From Theocolax elegans (Eukaryota > Arthropoda > Insecta > Hymenoptera > Cerocephalidae): DNA of 64,000 nucleotides. The stretch spans positions 16,939,201 to 17,003,200 of the forward strand of contig CM047427.1 of NCBI GenBank assembly GCA_026168455.1, written 5' to 3'. This document shows positions 1-12,559 of this stretch, one piece after another. A program made the position numbers and the translations under genes. The notes under the pieces are model-generated. The model saw only the letters and a list, made by a program, of their open reading frames with translations. It was not told the DNA's origin and searched no databases. Within the stretch, counting starts at the first letter, position 1; the number at the start of each line of letters is the position of its first letter.

Positions 1-3000
1 TTTGCATAGTTCTATAAATAAACAATTTTATGCTAAAATTTTTAAAAACTTATTTTAGGCGCGTACTTTATAAAATTCAATTAAATTATTAACTATATCG
101 TTAAACAGGAGTGCAGCATTAATAGATTTTCTCTTTTTTATACATGTTTTTATAATATTATTTATAACAGTATTCATTAAATTTTAATATATTTACATAA
201 AAAACCACAAAATCTATGAACTTATATTAAGAAATTATAATTATAATTTGTATAATTTTTAATTTAATATTTTTAAGTAAAATATAGGTCACATTTTTTT
301 CTTTTGCAATGCTTAAGGTTGAGAAAGTAGTTATCTTAGATAAGTGTTATCAAACCATTATTATAGAATTTATTGCACTTCTTTATAAAATTTATTTATT
401 ATATTACATTGTAAATTATTTTGTATTGGTGACAATTGTATCAATTTTATGTATCTCGTCTCCATAAATAGAACGTACCAATCAATATTCATAATTAAAT
501 CTTTACTATAATTTAAATTTTTAAGCTAATAATTTATCCTTCCGTTTAAGAAAACAATACTCCTTTAGTCTATAAAGTTCAAGAAAATAATGAATTTATA
601 TACAAATATTCAGTATACCGCATTAATAAAGGAAATAATTGTCGATTTAGAATAAATAAACAAACAAAAGGTTAATATCTAATGTTACTATGCGATATTT
701 ACAAAATTGATATATTGAATAACCATCTAATACGTAAAAAATTTGGTCACCGTCGACTTCGTGGATGCTTGGGATGAAATGAAGAGCTGCTCGTAAAATA
801 TGAAGTTTAACGTAGTAATGAGGCCAGTTACTTAATGGTTCTTAGACCCTCTAAAAGTCTACGTAGGCCTCCTTGTAAAATGAAGAAATATATTTCGAAT
901 TGCTTTGAGAAAATATGTATAGCATCATGAATTTTAAGGATATGATGAAAATTAAATATCTTTAACATCTATTTGTCTAATAGCTGTAACATTTTATATT
1001 TTAAATTTGCAGTTAGCTAATTTTAAGTAACTTATTCGGAAAAGTAACTCTCGAGTCGGTTCGCGTTCCAAATAAAGCAGTATCGTAGAGTGTGTGTTCT
1101 CAGAAAATTAATTTTCGATCAGCGGTTACTGCGGAATCTTGCGCGTCGTGAGCAAAAACCATGTCTCGAAGTGCCGTAAAGTAAACTTAGTTCTCCCATG
1201 GGGAGCGGACCAAAATAGAGCTGCTAAGTGGCAAAAACTTGGTAATCAAGTTACAAGAGCAAAAACTCAAAGTATGTACTATCAATAGAATTATTTTGTA
1301 CGGAGACAAATTCATATAGGAAAAGTAATTAATAGAAACTAATTTCTGAATAATTAACGAAAACAAAAAATAACTCATTTGAAACTTTTTTCTTATTATT
1401 ATATTTACTGTTATAGTACTACTTACTTTATTGTATACTTGCACTCGAATTATAAAGAATCAGTTAGAGAATTTACTGTAGGAACTAAAAGAAACAAAGA
1501 TAATGAAAAACTGTTGGTATTATATTTCTACTTACGAGATAATAATCAGAACTATATATAAATTAAATTTCTTTCACATCGACGTATGTAATTTGAAAAA
1601 GCAATTTCGCAGTTTATCTTATAATGGCTGTCTGTGACCTAATTTCTATTAATATTATAATTTATACTCGAAAAAAAATTATTCAAATCGATTCTGATTG
1701 ACAATTATCTTTAATTAAAATAATCGTTACATTATCATGAAAATATTCGTCAAGCTGGTTGAAACAAAAATTTCGTCATTTTATGAATGCCCGGGATTAT
1801 ACCACGAGAATGACATACAAAACTCGACGAACATTAATTGTCAGACTTATGTTCTCCATCGGTTAATTTCATGTAGAAACCGCGCATTTGCATGCGAATG
1901 AATGAAAAAATTTTAAAGAAAGAAGATGGCATTTATATCAATTTTTTTATTTCCTTAACTTTTCTCCAGCCGTAAGTTATTTTCGGTCGGTAACTCGAAG
2001 GAAAGCAATTTCCTGAAAATCTTATCAATCGCTTCTCCTTTTAGAAATCTTCGATTAAATTGAAAAATGTTCTATTACTTATCTCAAGATGCGCGTGAGA
2101 AAGAAAGTTTATTATTTAGTTAAACTTTCCGTGGATCTAGAATTAAGAAGTACCTTTTTATTAAATGCTAGTGTAATTGTAAGTTCGTATTCAATGCACG
2201 TTATTGAAAAATTTATATATATTCTTTACGTATATAAATTACGGAAAGTTATGCAAGAGATATATATACAATAAGTTTCATAATTTCAATTTTGAATACT
2301 CCGAAAGTATGTTGAAACAATTTATCTAAATAATATGTTTATGATAACTTTTGGTAATAACATGTTAATGTATTGTTCAATAATTATTTTGGTAAAGTTT
2401 GTTACTTAATTTGTTTCTTTAACGGTGTGTTTTGTTATTATTGAAATTGTATACGACTTTTAAAAGTATGACATACATTTTGACAAGTTTTCATTCAATT
2501 GAATAAATTCTAGTAATTATACTATTACACGAAAAAGTACATATTTTAAATTATAAAGTTAGGGTTAAAAATGTTAAAAATAATAATATTAAAAATATTT
2601 ATAATATAATTAAAAAACTTGATCGATCGATCCCGGACGATGATATTTTTAAAGATATCCAATAAATTTTCTTTATAAAAAAAATTTGAATAAATTTACT
2701 TTTAGAAATAAATGTGCTTTTAAGAATTGATAAAATATTCAATTTGAACAATTAAATACAATTATAAAATATTTATTTCAATATATTTGTCACAAATATA
2801 CATATTTTAACAATTATGAAATAACCGCTAACTTATGTAAGTAAATGGCCTAAGAGTATTTTCAAGGCCAAAATCTTGGTCATAAAAATTTAGTCATTTT
2901 CATAATATATTTGTCGCGTCACAATATTATTTATTTAAATACATTTCTTTAAATACAATTCATGTTTTTTTTTGTGAACGATACTTTTGTGTACTCTCTT

Positions 3001-4039
3001 TCCGGAAAGCGTCTTGATCACGATAAAAATAGTCATCCTATGAATAGGCGTGTTCATTTATTACTAACGCAGTCAAAGAACATAACTTTCGTACAATCTA
3101 AAAAGAGACGTTATGAAGCCGAGCACTGCTTATAACAGTTAATAATATTCTTAATATTAAAGTATCAAACATAATTTATATGGAAAATTAATATAGTGAA
3201 ATTAATTTTCCAAAACATGTTAATCCACAATCTATAATTATAAGTAACATGTGTCTGCAGATGCATTGTTAATTATGAGCAGTACTTTATGGTGGTTAAA
3301 TTAGTACTAATGTTTTGACTAATAGTTCACAAGCATCATGAACTAAAAGTGTTTGCAACGAAACGCATCGTTTTATCAAGAATTGGTCATTGCTTCGTAC
3401 ATACTATTATTCTGCAAATTATTTCCGAGTTTGAGAAAGTAAACTGGATAATTAAGATATTGGTACAAGATCGTCAAAAGACAGCAAATAAATCTTCTAC
3501 TTATTAATATTTATAACTTAATATATTCAATCGTCATTTAATTGTTGTTTATTCTTCTTAATATGTATTTTTAAATTATAAAATTTATATTGTTTACTAA
3601 TAATGATCAAGCTTTAAGTACCGATACATAAATTATAAATCATAAAAAATTAATTATAGTTCGAATAATTTACAGCTTCAATTTTAAAGTCTTCCAAGCA
3701 TGTTCTATGTGAAAGGACATTGTGTACAAGAAACACAATTCCTGAAAGAACATTCTACGAAACCTATATAATCATAACAGGACCGCGCAAAGGAGTGCAA
3801 ATCGAACATTTTTCGGGGAGAAGAAAATTCTGCATGTGTATAACATCACAGGTATTGCTGCGTGACTTTATCGATATAACACAGATTAACTATAATTAAT
3901 GGAAGCAGTTCATTGCATCGCAGATGAAAATCCATGTATTTGAATATTGTTGTCCGTTTTTTTCCGGTCCTCGTGGAGAAAACAAAATAGCTCAAATTGA
4001 TAGGTAGACAGTGAGTTTCGATGTAGAATTATTGGTCTA
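1..4039. other. AT-rich non-coding flank
   Basis: No gene, repeat or RNA could be supported here. The open frames are short, rich in Ile, Lys, Tyr and Phe, and look like chance frames in AT-rich DNA. A somewhat GC-richer island at about 1,040-1,210 might be regulatory or exonic, but has no recognisable coding pattern. Confidence 0.5.
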
Positions 4040-4687
4040 ACAAGGAGAATTCACACCCTTTGAGAAACGGATCCTTACCAAATTCTTGGACATGATTTCT
4101 AATATAAAAATATGAAGGAAGCCGGAGTTTTAAATTCCAACGCCCTTCTTTATGATAGATATGAGTAAATAACAAAAAATCTCACAAAAAAAAATCCATG
4201 ATTTTGATTGTTTATAACTCGAAGACAAGTAAAGATATACATTCAACCCAAATTTTAAAAGAAAAAAAGATCAAATATATTAATTTAGTCAAAAGTTATG
4301 GAAGAAATAAGAATTAGACGAAATTTTGGCCTAAAGAAATCATTAAATTGTATTGCTAAATTTTCGATAAAAATTCGTGTAATTTTTATTTCTTCTATAA
4401 CTTTTGACTAAATTAAGATATTTGATCTTCTTTTTTTCAAAACGTATATATAGTCGATCAGCTGTCTTTTAAAGTTTGGTTTGATTCGTACATCTTTAAT
4501 TGTTTCTGAGTTATAATCGATCAAATGCAAGGATTTTTTCGGCGAGATTTTTCGTTATTTGCTTATATCTATCGTAAAAAAGGGCGTTGGACTGTAAAAT
4601 TCCGGCTTTTTTCATATTTTTATAGTAGAAATCATATCCTAGAGTTTGGTAAGGATCCGTTTCCCAAAGGGTGTGGACTTTTCTTGT
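4040..4687. mobile_element. Foldback MITE, copy 1 (hairpin type)
   Basis: The two halves are inverted copies of each other around a centre near 4,350. The ends read ACAAGGAGAATTCACACCC and, inverted, ACAAGAAAAGTCCACACCC. No coding capacity is visible. A second copy lies at 52,095-52,720, which shows that this is a dispersed element and not a local palindrome. Target duplications are not clear. The superfamily is unknown to me. Confidence 0.8.
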
Positions 4688-4737
4688 AAGTCAACTATTT
4701 CGAAGCACTGCATCTATAAGCACTAAATATTGCTTAT

Positions 4738-5950
4738 TTAAGGGGACAAGCCAGTGTTAAGCATATAAAAAAAATTTGTAGGTTTTTGGACTACAAAATT
4801 TAATTGAAATATTATATATTTCTAGTATTTTGGGACATAAAAATACTTACAAAAGTCAGCATTTTAAGCCGTATAAGACTTTGAAATTCTCGTTTTTACC
4901 TTAGTTATACGTACTTTACTTTACTACCTACACTGAAAAAACGATTCTTTCATTCAAAGAAACCATAAATTTCGTAGCGTAAAATTTTATTTCATTTGTA
5001 CCAAACATCGATTTCTTAATGTTTAAGAAATATTCCTTTACTTTTACAAACTTTTTTTTATAAAAGAAAAATATTCATTATCTTATATGAAGTACATAAT
5101 TCTAAATAGTTAGAGAATATGATGATTTGAAAGACTTGAATTGCAAGGAAAACACTTATTTGATATAAATTATAATACAAATAAATGATTATTTACAGAT
5201 ATGTAAAAATTTAATCTTAATTTATTTATTCTTATTAATTTTCTTTAATATAATCATATTTACGTTAAATTTGATACATGTCAATTGTGAAAACTGCTTA
5301 ATAAATTGAACTTATCTTTAAATTAATATGTGCACCTTGCCATGGCAAGTCATGTGCCTTCGCCGTATTTCAATGCACATTTCTTAACAGTTAAGCAAGA
5401 CTCTTTCTCCAAAAGAATTACTTTTCTAAGTGTACTTTACCCATTGTTGCACTCTATCTCCAGATCAGATCATCGGATTGAGATGTGTTGGGGCTCATTT
5501 TCAAGCTAATTAAATTACTTATCGTCTCAGTGAAATAGAATTTCAAAAATGTCAACAAAAAAATTGGTTCCAAAATAGCTGATTTTTATAAAAATTTAAA
5601 ATTTTTGACATACCTTTGGAGTCAATTTTTTCTGTGTTAACATTTTTGATATTCTATTCCACTCAGACGATAAGTTATTTAATTAGCTTGGCAAATGAGA
5701 CTCAGCACATCTCAATCCAATGATCTGGTCTGGAGATATAGAGTGCGATAATGGGTAGAATAGATAGTAAAGTAAAGTACGTATAACAAAGGTAAAATGA
5801 GAATTCAAGGTCTAAAACGGCTTAAAATGCTGACTTTTATAAGTATTTTTATGTCCCAAAATACTAGAAATATACAATATTTCAATTAAATTTTGTAGCC
5901 CAAAAACTAACAAATTTTTTTACACGATTAACACTGGCTTGTCCCCTTAA
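4738..5950. mobile_element. TTAA-flanked palindromic DNA element
   Basis: The element starts GGGGACAAGCC and ends GGCTTGTCCCC, and each end is bordered by TTAA (4,738-4,741 and 5,947-5,950). Inverted arms of about 190 bp (4,742-4,930 against 5,762-5,946) continue into an inner palindrome at about 5,440-5,760. The TTAA borders resemble a non-autonomous piggyBac-type element, but no transposase is present to confirm this. The palindrome is interrupted by a nested MITE at 4,931-5,432; removing that insert restores the left arm. A relative sits at 34,914-35,322. Confidence 0.8.
4931..5432. mobile_element. Nested CACTA-like MITE
   Basis: A 502-bp insert inside the left arm of the TTAA-flanked palindrome. 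It begins CACTGAAAAAACGATTCTTT and its other end, inverted, begins CACTTAGAAAAGTAATTCTT. A 2-bp duplication, TA, lies at 4,929-4,930 and 5,433-5,434. Short CACT ends with a 2-bp duplication match the autonomous CACTA-like element at 23,183-30,819 and the MITEs at 58 and 59 kb. No coding sequence is seen. Confidence 0.72.
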
Positions 5951-6257
5951 ATAACAAAAATGTTACGGTGATTCATAAATTATAAAGTTACCTGAAGAAA
6001 TTGCACTGTAATTAAAATGTTCATCTATTATGTATTAATGTATTGATATATTCCCATAATATTATTACTGTATAATCTATAGGAAATTATATGTTCTTGT
6101 ATTTGTTTATTTGAGCGTATACCTATATATAGTATGCTTTAACTATTTACATCTATCAAACAAAGTTTTCCTGTTTTAAGTATAGTTATCTTATACTTTT
6201 CCGTGCTCACTTTTTTAAACGTTACAGTATTTACATGTTAGAAAATAATTACGTTTG

Positions 6258-6473
6258 ATTTTTTTTTTTTATTATTTTAACGTCGTTCTTTTTATGCTCC
6301 CAAATCGGTGCTAATCAGCGGCGGAGGTCGTACGATGTCTTGGTAAAGAAAGCACTTGTTGAAAATACATTCGCCAGTGGTGCTTGTATCAATCGGCCGG
6401 GGCCGGGAATCGAACCTGGGACCTCCAGATTACGAGCCCGACGCTCTACCGACCTGAGCCATGGCAGGCCTCA
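6258..6473 (-). mobile_element. tRNA-derived SINE, short form
   Basis: Read on the minus strand, this has a tRNA-like head at about 6,400-6,473 with A-box-like and B-box (GGTTCGATTCC) promoter motifs. A body and a 3' tail follow, ending in an A-rich run that appears as T's at 6,259-6,270. The anticodon-like loop CTCGTAA would read CGT (Thr), one transition from Met CAT. Body and tail match the copies at 9,038 and 53,192. Target duplications are degraded at best. The open frame crossing it on the plus strand is spurious. Confidence 0.8.
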
Positions 6474-7786
6474 TCACGTTTTATTTGATCACGGTAACTG
6501 TCAATTTTTCGAACTTTTAAAAACTATTTGCGTTTTTGTACAATTGTCTACAAGATAAGAATAAACGTTTTTTCACTTTAGTCAAAATTTACTTATAATT
6601 TCTGTTGGAATATTTTATCTATTAATAAACAGTGCATTTAACTTCTACTGAAACACGTATTCATTGAGTTTCTATCTGTATACTTAATCTTCGATTTAAA
6701 GTCTATCATTAATTTTCTATATGGTACAACCTGTTAAAGCGCTGAAATTGACATTGATTCTACAGATTATTTAGACAAATGAGTTGATATTCGACGCGTA
6801 GAATTGGTGTACATATATATAAAAGATGTATGTATTCTGAACTTTTATCCTTATAGCTACAAAAAAACAAAACTTGTAGTTTGACACAGTATAAATACAA
6901 CACTCTGAAATAAAAAATGGAATCAAAAAAAAATTTTTTAGTGATTGCTTTGATTCACGAAAGGAATAACAAAATATAAATACGGTTATTACTGTATAGT
7001 TGACCGACAGCTCATCTGTCGAGGAAAATTATTAAGAAATTTCGATTATTTTTCCCGATGCGGATGAACTTACTGGATCTTACGAGTAGCATATACGCCT
7101 TCTCCATAGCTGGTAAAAATATCCATCCGATATATCGAGTCGACTCACCGCAAAAGAAACCTGTTGCAGAAACAAACCCAACCGCAAAGCTGCCACGGGG
7201 ATTTTCGACAAATCGAAAGAGGCATTGATTCTATTTATCGAAGGGGTGGATTTTTCGGCATTTGTCGAAATTTCTTTATTTTTGAAAAACGTGTAATATA
7301 GAGCAAGGGTAGAAACGTACACATATATTTACTGGGTTATTGGCGATTTTGAAATTGAATTTGGTGCTAGACGGTAGATGGTTTTTCTAACAAACTTGTT
7401 GAGGATCGAATAATAAAGTTGACGTTTTCATCATTGTATACGTAATAAAGAAACGTGTTTCTTTTTCAAAAAGATTGTTTAACATTATGATGATATTGTA
7501 CATATACGTTATTTACTAATTTCATTTATTCGCTCAATTTTAATCATATTACAGATTATTTTGCATTTATTTGCTTATAATTATATATACCTACCATCTG
7601 TATTTCATTTTGTTTACTAATTTAATATTCACACTATTAATAAGAAAATCGTAGATAGTATACTCTTAACCAATCATTTTAATACACTGAAAAATAGAAA
7701 CTTTTTGATTTTATTATCTTTACCCTGGTTGAAATCGAGAACATTTAACAGTCATTTCCTATAGGTGTAATACATTTGTAAAAGGT
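6474..7786. other. No feature seen between SINE and solo LTR
   Basis: AT-rich DNA. The 80-codon minus frame at 7,080-7,322 has no recognisable domain and no splice context, and I treat it as chance. Confidence 0.4.
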
Positions 7787-8734
7787 TGTGACGTGGTAAT
7801 CGCGAACCCGAATTAATTTAAATAATAGTTATAGTTATTATTACTATATTTATTCGTTGGGCCGCGTTGCCCTATACCGCGTACACAATTAATTTATTAA
7901 TAGCGAAGATGCCGGCAAGTGTCGCCAGGAACAAGTTCGCTGGGACTGCACGGTGTAGCGGATTCGGGCAATTCTCCTTGTCTCGACGCGATCTAAATTA
8001 AATATTTTATATGTCGGCGGAAGCGGGGAGAACTAATAATAACACCAGCGTAAATTAAAATAAAAGAAATTCAAACATTTATTTTAATAGTTACAAAAAT
8101 GGCCATCCATCCTGGCCTTGGCTGTTCGGGTACCGGCGAACCCCAACACATTCCCGAGTATCTGACTCACTCATATACTCAAGCGGGGTCACGGTAATAT
8201 ATAAACAACTTACCGGTTGACGCCCCGAAGATGGCCCAACCGATCTCGGTCCCGGTGATCTCCTAGGCAACGGAGACCCTTGTCGGCTGTGGTGTTGAAG
8301 CAGGCGGCCCAATGCCGCGGCGAGCACTTCACGGTCCGCGTTAGCACTCACTCACGACCCCGTCCTTTCACTTCACATACTTAGTCACTCATGGATAAAC
8401 ACTCACATGAGGTTAATCCTGGTGTCGATGGCCGGTAGGCCTTACGTGCCTTGGCTCGACCACACTCACGAAAACGATTCGTTGCACTCGGGAAGTTTAT
8501 CCGCCTTGATCGGCGGATCGGGACATACTACTTAGGCAGTTGCCTAATTTCCCGAAAAAGGGACGAGAGTGGTAAAACACACACACACACTCGCGTTCTC
8601 ATCCCTACGTTTTAACGAAATAAACAATTGTCATCGATTGGCCTTGACATACCAAAGACTCCAACGGCTTACGATTGTCGTCAATTTAAATATTCTATTC
8701 GTTATGAATAGATTGTGTGACGATTTCCATCACA
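7787..8734. mobile_element. Solo LTR, probably Ty3/gypsy-like
   Basis: A 948-bp GC-richer block with TG...CA termini in a short inverted repeat (TGTGACGTGG at the left, CCATCACA at the right). It is bordered by the 4-bp direct repeat AGGT at 7,783-7,786 and 8,735-8,738. A 4-bp duplication and TGTGAC ends are typical of insect Ty3/gypsy LTRs. No internal region or second LTR is in the window, so it looks like a solo LTR left by recombination. The orientation is undetermined, and the minus-strand frame inside it is not convincing. Confidence 0.62.
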
Positions 8735-9037
8735 AGGTATAAACAAAATAATAAAAATTCCGAATTTTGACTATTTGATAACATAATTGTTCTCGCATTT
8801 TTGTTGGATATTACACTTAGATTGGAGGCTTTTCACCAAGCAGTTAACAAGTAGGAAAAATGCTTGCAGAAAAAAATGCCCAAACAGCGGTGTCATTGTG
8901 GGAATTCCGTATATTATATGTATTGAAATCGGTTTTTTTTAATCAATTTATTTGTTTAGTTTTTGTCAGTTTAAGTTATAAATATTTTTAATTCTGTAAA
9001 TTTTGAATACCTAGTTACTACCAGACTAAACATTTTT

Positions 9038-9249
9038 TTTATTATTATTATTTTAACGTCGCTCTTTTTATGCTCCCGAATCGGCTAATCAGCGACGGAG
9101 GTCATACAATATCTTTGTTATGAAAGCATTTGTTGAAAATACATTCCCCAGTGGTGCTTGTATCAATCGGTCGGGGCCAGGAATCGAACCTGATGGGACC
9201 TCCAGATTACGAGCCCGATGCCCTACCGACCGAGCCATCGCAGGCTTCA
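9038..9249 (-). mobile_element. tRNA-derived SINE, short form, with target duplications
   Basis: Second copy of the SINE at 6,258. On the minus strand it shows the tRNA-like head, B-box, the GCACCACTG body motif and an A-rich tail with an ATT-repeat feel. It is bordered by direct repeats ACTAAACATTTTT at about 9,025-9,037 and 9,250-9,262, which fits target-primed retrotransposition. A 4-bp insertion in the head (GATG near 9,191) shows it is an old or variant copy. Confidence 0.85.
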
Positions 9250-9263
9250 ACTAAACATTTTTT

Positions 9264-10950
9264 ATTTTTTTGATTTCTACATAGGGTATCAACGCAGTTT
9301 TTAAATCATTGAAAAAAGAGATATTTGCATTGTGTAGGCCATTGCATGTAAACTCTATTATTATTAATATCCCATACTACCATTAGAATCATTTATCGAC
9401 TCCAAAAAAGTTTTTTACATAAGGTATTAATTGATAGAATCTCGTGAAGATTGTAGATTGCTATAGTGCAATATGTACTTGTGAAAAGTTTTAAAATGAT
9501 TAATACATTAATTTACGAGATTAATTAGAACTGAACGGATTAAAATTTTAAAATACTAAATTTAATAAACTACTGTATCCATCATCGAAACTCCATACTT
9601 TGAAATGTTGTTATGTAATATTTTATAAAAATTAATATAACATTTTAAAATTTGTAAATATTATATTCATTACAAAATTAAACATTCTTGGATGATTAGC
9701 ATATACAAAATAAGAAACTCTATACCATAATTATTGATTACTAATTAATTATTATTTATTATACGTAATTAAAAATTTAACTTTAAAATTTATATAACAG
9801 TATAATATTTTACCATGAATATGCAGTGGAGTAAATAATTAGATATATTTTTTATAAATAAATAAATAACAATTATAGTGAACAAATATTTTTAGAATTA
9901 TGGTGACTACATTTAACAATGAGAAAGTATTTGGATACTTCTTTACTCTGTTAGATAGGGATCTTTCTGAAGCGTTCACGGATCCATTTTTCAGAGTGTG
10001 ACGTCGTCCTCAACCTTATTCTCCTCGTGACGAATCAACATAAATTTGTAAACTACTTTTTTAGTTTTCCGTCCCTCTTAGTCAAATGAGAGTGGTTAGA
10101 CCTTAATCCGATAAAACGTCGTTGAGATAGAGTACAACAACCACTGAACATGACTTTCATGTAATCAAGATTAAATTACTGATTTTTATAGAGAAAGAAT
10201 AAAAAAGAGCAACTAATTTAAGGGCATGACCTCTCAAACCTTGTCTACAATTTAAATTTTTTACATTCAAAATTATTTATTTGTAGACGTACTATTATAC
10301 GAAAGCTAATATTTTACATAAAGTAAAATAACAAGATATTTCAACATTTTAAATTTTATTATGATTAATGCGGTAGTTTATTAAAATAATTATTTAAAAA
10401 GATTAAGTCGCTTTCTGTACTGATGTCTAAAAATTTTAAAACACATTATATAGTAATGTTATTGTATCTATACCAATCACCTTAAAATACTGCACAATCA
10501 TAAATTGAGTTGTAACTAAAAGCAAAATTTTTGTAGCTTTCTTAAAACATTAATATAAAGTATTAATATTTATAAAAATAATCCTTCTAAGACGATTGTT
10601 TTAAGCGCAGAAAATTTGAAAGGTTCATCGTGTTAAATAGCACTTTAAGTATTATAGATTTCCATTTGAAAAATTAATTAACTTCTCTATATTATTTAAG
10701 ATTTAAAGCATGACACCGAAAATTCAGGATAATCGAGCATGTATTAAATAACGCATCAAACGCAATATTTAAAACAATTAACATTTAATGTATTCTAAAG
10801 GAACGTAAGCGCAAAAAATATGAAACACGCACTGAATTTCATTGAACTCGTTAAATAAAGCATTATACAGGATAGTTGCGTGGCTGCTCGATAATCCGAA
10901 AAAAACGTTTATGCCAAAATGATGTACAATATCGTGACAGTTCGGTTTAA
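9264..10950. other. AT-rich non-coding stretch
   Basis: Nothing could be supported: no tRNA, no inverted ends, no coding-like frame. Confidence 0.4.

Positions 10951-10951
<1 letters not shown>

Positions 10952-11038
<87 letters not shown>
10952..11038. repeat. (GA)n microsatellite
   Basis: A nearly pure GA dinucleotide run of about 85 bp. It creates an artificial Arg-Glu open frame on the plus strand that should not be called a gene. Confidence 0.97.
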
Positions 11039-11040
<2 letters not shown>

Positions 11041-12026
11041 AATGATAAAAAAAGGAAAGGAAATACACAGAAATGCTTTATTCAACAACGCGTCGGAATA
11101 TCATTTTGCGGTAGACCCCCTTCTCCCCAGTTTTAAATTCCCGTGAGCAAATTTTATAAAATATGTGAAATTCTTGTCGGCGCGCGAAATCTGTGAAAGC
11201 CCGTGAAATTCTGTTTAATCCTATAAAATGCTTGAAATGTTGAAATACGACATACATTATTTTCAACAGAGGTTAAACCGCGTAGCAGATCTGTAGGTCA
11301 CTATACTCGCTCAAGAGTCTAATGCCATCTCCGGTGGGGATATGAAAAAATAAAAAAGTAAAAAAATACTACCTAGGTTCTGGGGCAAATAAATAGGAGG
11401 AGATACGCAAGACGATCTCCTCGTGATTCAAAGGAAAGAAAAAGGAAACTTATTTACAATACATCGTCTACAAGGGGACTCGAGCCCAGATTACCTTGAA
11501 TCCTTTAAACTTCTCATACCATATTTTCCGTCTCTTTCTTTTTATCGCTGCAATTTATAATTTGAATTGGAGGAATTTTCTCCTTTATTCCAAGTATTAT
11601 TACAAATTGCTAAAGCTTTGCGGAATAATTTCTTTTAATTTTAAATTATTTTAAGCTATTGATTTGACGAAAATAAGAACGAAAGATAAAGTATGAAATA
11701 TTTAAGACATGTTACCAATATGTATATCTAAAATTAAATTGAAAATCAAATTATTGTAAAATAAAATGTTCTATCGGTAAAGATTTACTACAATATTTAT
11801 AAAAATTTATTCAAATTTTGTGTACAATTATTTTGGATATTTTTTAATAAATACGAAGCTGTAAAATGGATCTCTATAAAAATAATTTACTTATAGTTAT
11901 AATTTCCAAACATATCGCCATTATTGAAAAAGTCATACCTCAAAGAGATGAAAACAGAAGACGTAACTCGGATAGCTTGAAAATAAAGGTGTATGTTGAA
12001 GATGATTTAAAAAAAAAACGTATCTT
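11039..12026. other. Unremarkable flank of the MULE insertion
   Basis: AT-rich DNA up to the left target-site duplication. No gene was found. A slightly GC-richer patch at 11,100-11,520 has short frames but no recognisable protein. Confidence 0.4.
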
Positions 12027-12034
12027 ATAGCGAA
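12027..12034. repeat. Left target-site duplication of the MULE
   Basis: ATAGCGAA directly abuts the left inverted repeat and is repeated exactly at 39,927-39,934. Confidence 0.92.
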
Positions 12035-12145
12035 GACAAGGTACGGTTTATCCACATAAAAATTGAACACGCAATTTTTTTTACACAAAAATAATTATAC
12101 AATAGTTTGTACACAGAGTGAATTTTTTTCTTACACTGTGTATAA
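12035..12145 (+). repeat. Left terminal inverted repeat of the MULE
   Basis: 111 bp matching the inverse of 39,816-39,926 at 109 positions. The inner part has spaced GTGTA/TACAC motifs (for example TTTGTACACAGAG and TTACACTGTGTA), plausible transposase-binding sites. The match ends sharply inside 12,145. Confidence 0.95.
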
Positions 12146-12343
12146 CTACAACACATTCTAATTTTTTGTGTACTAATACATTGTGAAGTAGGGCGGTATT
12201 AATATAACCATTTTTCAACAATATTTATTTATACAGACGTAAAATAGCTTACTTTTTATTAAATAGAATAAACTGTACAAATACTGAAAAAGTAAAAAGA
12301 CATTGATTAGTATATTATTATTATAAACATAACATCCTTCTAT

Positions 12344-12349
12344 TTTATT
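12344..12349 (-). terminator. Polyadenylation signal of the MULE gene
   Basis: AATAAA on the minus strand 52 nt after the stop codon and about 200 bp inside the left inverted repeat, so the transcript would end within the element. Confidence 0.65.
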
Positions 12350-12401
12350 TCGTAAACAATGTAAATACATTTTCTTAAGAACCAATTAACATTATTTTTT
12401 C

Positions 12402-12559
12402 CTATCTATCCATCATAACCTGTGGAAGGTATGAGTCAATCTTAACAGCACATTCTGGGCAAGCAGTTAACCTCTGATTCACAATACAGGGAATGCAAGC
12501 CCGATGGTGGCAGGGTCTTAATTTCTGGACACGTGATTTACTGCCACACTGAGCGCAAC
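12402..12559 (-). CDS. MULE gene exon 18: C3HC4 RING finger
   Basis: Residues 899-950 and the stop. The spacing C900-x2-C903-x11-C915-x-H917-x2-C920-x2-C923-x8-C932-x2-C935 is a complete RING-HC finger; the last pair is CPEC. RING-HC fingers usually bind E2 enzymes, so ubiquitin ligase activity is possible, not shown. The exon is entered in phase 1 from exon 17 through acceptor GAGTAG. The stop is followed by a polyadenylation signal. On its own the exon is too short to have been noticed as a gene. Confidence 0.87.

Noticed and set aside
6340..6558. 72-residue plus-strand gene
   Set aside because: It lies across the minus-strand SINE head and its translation is that of an inverted tRNA-like sequence.
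8091..8351. 86-residue minus-strand gene
   Set aside because: Falls inside the solo LTR, with no protein pattern.
10919..11146. Arg-Glu repeat protein
   Set aside because: Translation of a GA microsatellite.
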